The notes under the pieces: model-generated
Databases searched by the model: none
What the model was told of the DNA's origin: nothing
The model's input: the letters and a program-made list of their open reading frames with translations, nothing else
Translations under genes and position numbers: made by a program
In this document: one piece after another, positions 4,890-6,830 of the stretch
Numbering within the stretch: the first letter of the stretch is position 1
Layout: every line of letters starts with the position of its first letter
NCBI GenBank assembly: GCA_030536165.1
Contig: JAUNQM010000139.1
Span: 1 to 6,830, forward strand
Origin: Prevotellaceae bacterium
Lineage (GTDB): Bacteria; Bacteroidota; Bacteroidia; Bacteroidales; Bacteroidaceae
DNA: 6,830 nucleotides
Direction: 5' to 3'

Positions 4890-6758
4890 TTATTCGTAAT
4901 ATGGATTCTGCTTAAGTTCTGGCAGACGCACTGTCTCATCGTAAGGAAGAGGCCAGAAATACATTGCCTTGCGGAAGACATGCTTACGCACAGTAACCAC
5001 GCGAGCTGTATAACCCGAAGTCATATTCGTACCGCTATGGGTAAGTTCGATACCATGCATCTCCTTGTTTTCAGTCTGTTCTGCTATCATCCAACGACGT
5101 ACATCGAAGAAGCGGAAACCTTCCAGACAGAGTTCAAGCCTACGTTCAAGGCGTATTGCCTCACGCATCTCATCCTGAGTCATACCAGCCTTGAGTCCGT
5201 ACATACCATCGTCACCAGCTTCAATACCTGCACGACGACGTATCTGCTTCAGAGCCTCGTATGGGCTTATTGTCTCTGATGCTGAGATATAGTCTGTATG
5301 GTCTGGGCCATAGTATTCATTCACTGCCTCTGCATAGTTGAGGAGAGTCTCAGCATAGCGAAGAAGTGGACGCGACATAGGTGGTGCTACGAAGTAGTTA
5401 CCTGCACAGTTACGATTGACCATCTTCTTGATAAAAACGCCTGTAGGTGTTCCATCATAGATAGCATCTTCTGTTGCGCCATCGCCGATACATGTATATA
5501 CCCAGTGGGTCTTATCGCCTGCCGACATCTGCTGCATGCCATTCACTGTGACAATATTACCGAAACGTGGGTCACGGTATTGCTTAGGAGTAATAGGACT
5601 GTAAGCGGCTATATACTTACCTGTTGCATCGTTGATTGCCTTACCGTCAATCATAGGGAATGCCTCGCAAAGGTCCCAATAGAGATAACCACCTGAACCT
5701 CCACCGCCACAAGACTTCGGACAATACATCTGACAAAGACCTACGCCCTCTGGTGCTTTCTTGTGGAGAATAATCTCTTGGTATGCACCATAAGGATACT
5801 TGAAGTCTTCATACTCTGTGATGTTAAGGAAGTCGGCAGCAATCTGAACTGCGTAATATCCGAAACCTGGCTCTGGCGAGTTGCTATCTTCTGTATTGAC
5901 GTGTACCTCAAACAGACGATAATTACCCAGCGACCTCATCACGAGCAGTGAATTGTCGATAGACTTCTTCCAGCGTTCCTTGTTGTAGGTAGGATAGCCA
6001 AGCAGGAGTTTCATACTGTCGCTCGCAATGCCTGTATAATAGTCCTTGCCTTCAAAGCCATTGTGCAGAGGTGAAGCTGCTTCGAGATAAACTCGCGACA
6101 GGAATGCCTGACAAACACCTTCACTGATACGTCCGTTAGCACTACCTGATGTTCTCGGACGAAGGATATTCTGGCTCAACACATCTTCCACTTCGCCTGT
6201 GATGTAGTTGATGCAATACTCGTATGTGTCACGTGTTGCCTTTATTGCATCGTCAGCACCATAGATAGTGTCGCCTATTACTGGCACGCCTCCATAGTGG
6301 CGAACCAATGTGTAATAGTACCATGCACGGAGGAAACGACATTCTGCAATGTACTGCTTACGTGTCGATTCAATCATAGGAGTACGTCCGATGCAAGAAA
6401 GGAACTTGTTGCATCGGCGAATGTTAGTGTAGCATTTGCTCCACACATCGTTGGTTACAATCATCGGATTGATTGTACCTGTGGCAAATGCCATACCTGT
6501 TGTGATGTCTGAGGCCTGACGGAACTCAGCCTCGTCACACGCGACTTGCAAGCCACCGTTGCCAAAACGGTCACCGTCTGAGTCAAAGCCGATGTCTGCG
6601 TATATCTGGGTCAGGAACCCAGTAGCATACGTACTATCGCCAAAGACCACATCCTCGTTCAAATCGGTCGTTGCCGTCTGATCGAGGTAACTGCTGTCGC
6701 ACGATGCTAATCCCAACATACTTGGAATTAGCCAAATTAACGATCTTTTCAGTTTCAT
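4890..6758 (-). CDS. SusD/RagB-like nutrient-binding outer membrane lipoprotein (complete)
   Basis: This 622-residue protein begins with a lipoprotein signal (MKLKRSLIW, hydrophobic core, lipobox LASC, cysteine 20). SusD family landmarks follow in order: VWSKCYTNIRRCNKFL (105-120); AECRFLRAWYYYTLVRHYGG (138-157) with the R-A-W motif and GGVPV; NGRISEGVCQAFLSRVYLEAA (208-228), a TPR-like helix; LCEAFPMIDGK (363-373); RPLLRYAETLLNYAEAVN (463-480); LERRLELCLEGFRFFDVRRW (537-556), the family's ERR..EL..EG.R..D.RRW block; and a C-terminal FWPLPYDE...QNPYYE. By family knowledge it caps a SusC channel and binds glycan or peptide ligand at the cell surface through a TPR scaffold. The partner SusC would be expected just upstream, beyond base 6830. 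It is the first gene of the visible operon. It carries 15 cysteines, including C342, C346 and C350 just before a glycine-rich loop, which is many for a surface lipoprotein. No Shine-Dalgarno is visible; the leader is A/T-rich. Confidence 0.95.
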   Translation of the reverse strand: MKLKRSLIWLIPSMLGLASCDSSYLDQTATTDLNEDVVFGDSTYATGFLTQIYADIGFDSDGDRFGNGGLQVACDEAEFRQASDITTGMAFATGTINPMIVTNDVWSKCYTNIRRCNKFLSCIGRTPMIESTRKQYIAECRFLRAWYYYTLVRHYGGVPVIGDTIYGADDAIKATRDTYEYCINYITGEVEDVLSQNILRPRTSGSANGRISEGVCQAFLSRVYLEAASPLHNGFEGKDYYTGIASDSMKLLLGYPTYNKERWKKSIDNSLLVMRSLGNYRLFEVHVNTEDSNSPEPGFGYYAVQIAADFLNITEYEDFKYPYGAYQEIILHKKAPEGVGLCQMYCPKSCGGGGSGGYLYWDLCEAFPMIDGKAINDATGKYIAAYSPITPKQYRDPRFGNIVTVNGMQQMSAGDKTHWVYTCIGDGATEDAIYDGTPTGVFIKKMVNRNCAGNYFVAPPMSRPLLRYAETLLNYAEAVNEYYGPDHTDYISASETISPYEALKQIRRRAGIEAGDDGMYGLKAGMTQDEMREAIRLERRLELCLEGFRFFDVRRWMIAEQTENKEMHGIELTHSGTNMTSGYTARVVTVRKHVFRKAMYFWPLPYDETVRLPELKQNPYYE

Positions 6759-6830
6759 AGATAGTGTTTTTAATTAATAAAATATAGTGTTTTACTCTCA
6801 ATAATCATTTGGATGGTTTTAGGTCTTTGG
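6759..6830. other. Upstream edge region with no complete gene
   Basis: These 72 bases precede the first SusD and reach the window edge. On the minus strand the three frames stop at about 6821-6819, 6772-6770 and 6807-6805. None of them ends in the terminal Phe usual for SusC, so I cannot say which frame, if any, is the tail of the expected upstream SusC. Apart from the direct repeat, I see nothing here. Confidence 0.5.
6761..6793 (-). repeat. 10-bp direct repeat upstream of the first SusD
   Basis: The word AAAACACTAT (minus strand) occurs at 6793-6784 and again at 6770-6761, with a 23-bp period and A/T-rich sequence between the copies (TTTTATTAATTAA). The downstream copy ends 2 nt before the ATG. 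It may be chance in A/T-rich sequence, a duplicated leader, or a binding site spaced about two helical turns apart. No Bacteroides-type TAnnTTTG promoter element is seen here, so transcription probably comes from upstream. Confidence 0.5.

Noticed and set aside
5298..5696. 132-codon open frame on the plus strand inside the first SusD
   Set aside because: It is antisense to conserved SusD sequence and its many Cys, Ile and Thr codons look like complements of the sense codons, not a protein.
1..6758. The two SusD genes as a recent duplication
   Set aside because: The N-terminal 119 residues of the second SusD share only general family features with the first and differ in spacing and sequence, so they look like distant family members.

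Overview
The window looks like part of a Bacteroidota genome, most likely order Bacteroidales and perhaps Prevotella-like. The evidence is a SusC-type TonB-dependent porin, two SusD-type lipoproteins, Bacteroidota-style lipoprotein signals ending in (A/T)SC, and A/T-rich translation starts that mostly lack a Shine-Dalgarno sequence. The genus is an inference. Nothing in the window identifies a species.

All five genes lie on the minus strand, so the region is read from high to low coordinates. In that order they are: a complete SusD-like lipoprotein (6758-4890); a small lipocalin-like lipoprotein resembling DUF5004 (4835-4386); a 354-residue lipoprotein resembling DUF4961 (4373-3309); a complete SusC-like outer membrane transporter of 950 residues (3236-384); and the first 119 codons of a second SusD-like lipoprotein that runs off the window at base 1 (357-1). 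The gaps are 54, 12, 72 and 26 nt, with no convincing intrinsic terminator or promoter in any of them, so a single operon is likely. No stretch longer than 72 nt lacks a gene. There are no RNA genes, mobile elements, CRISPR arrays or tRNAs that I can see.

The layout suggests a polysaccharide- or glycan-utilisation locus with two SusC/SusD pairs. The second pair (SusC at 384-3236 and SusD at 1-357) is visible. The first SusD is expected to pair with a SusC that lies beyond base 6830. SusC is the TonB-driven channel and SusD is the surface lid that binds ligand. The two lipoproteins between the pairs sit where accessory surface glycan-binding proteins (SusE/SusF position) often lie. No glycoside hydrolase, protease or regulator is present, so the substrate cannot be named.

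The less ordinary features are small: hairpins in two of the intergenic gaps; one strong Shine-Dalgarno sequence fused to the upstream stop codon; repeated A-rich leader words before several start codons; and a SusC that lacks the usual N-terminal extension domain, so its mature end begins almost directly at the TonB-box-like region. I do not see strong evidence for a wholly new system. The DUF4961-like/DUF5004-like pair is the part whose role is least understood.
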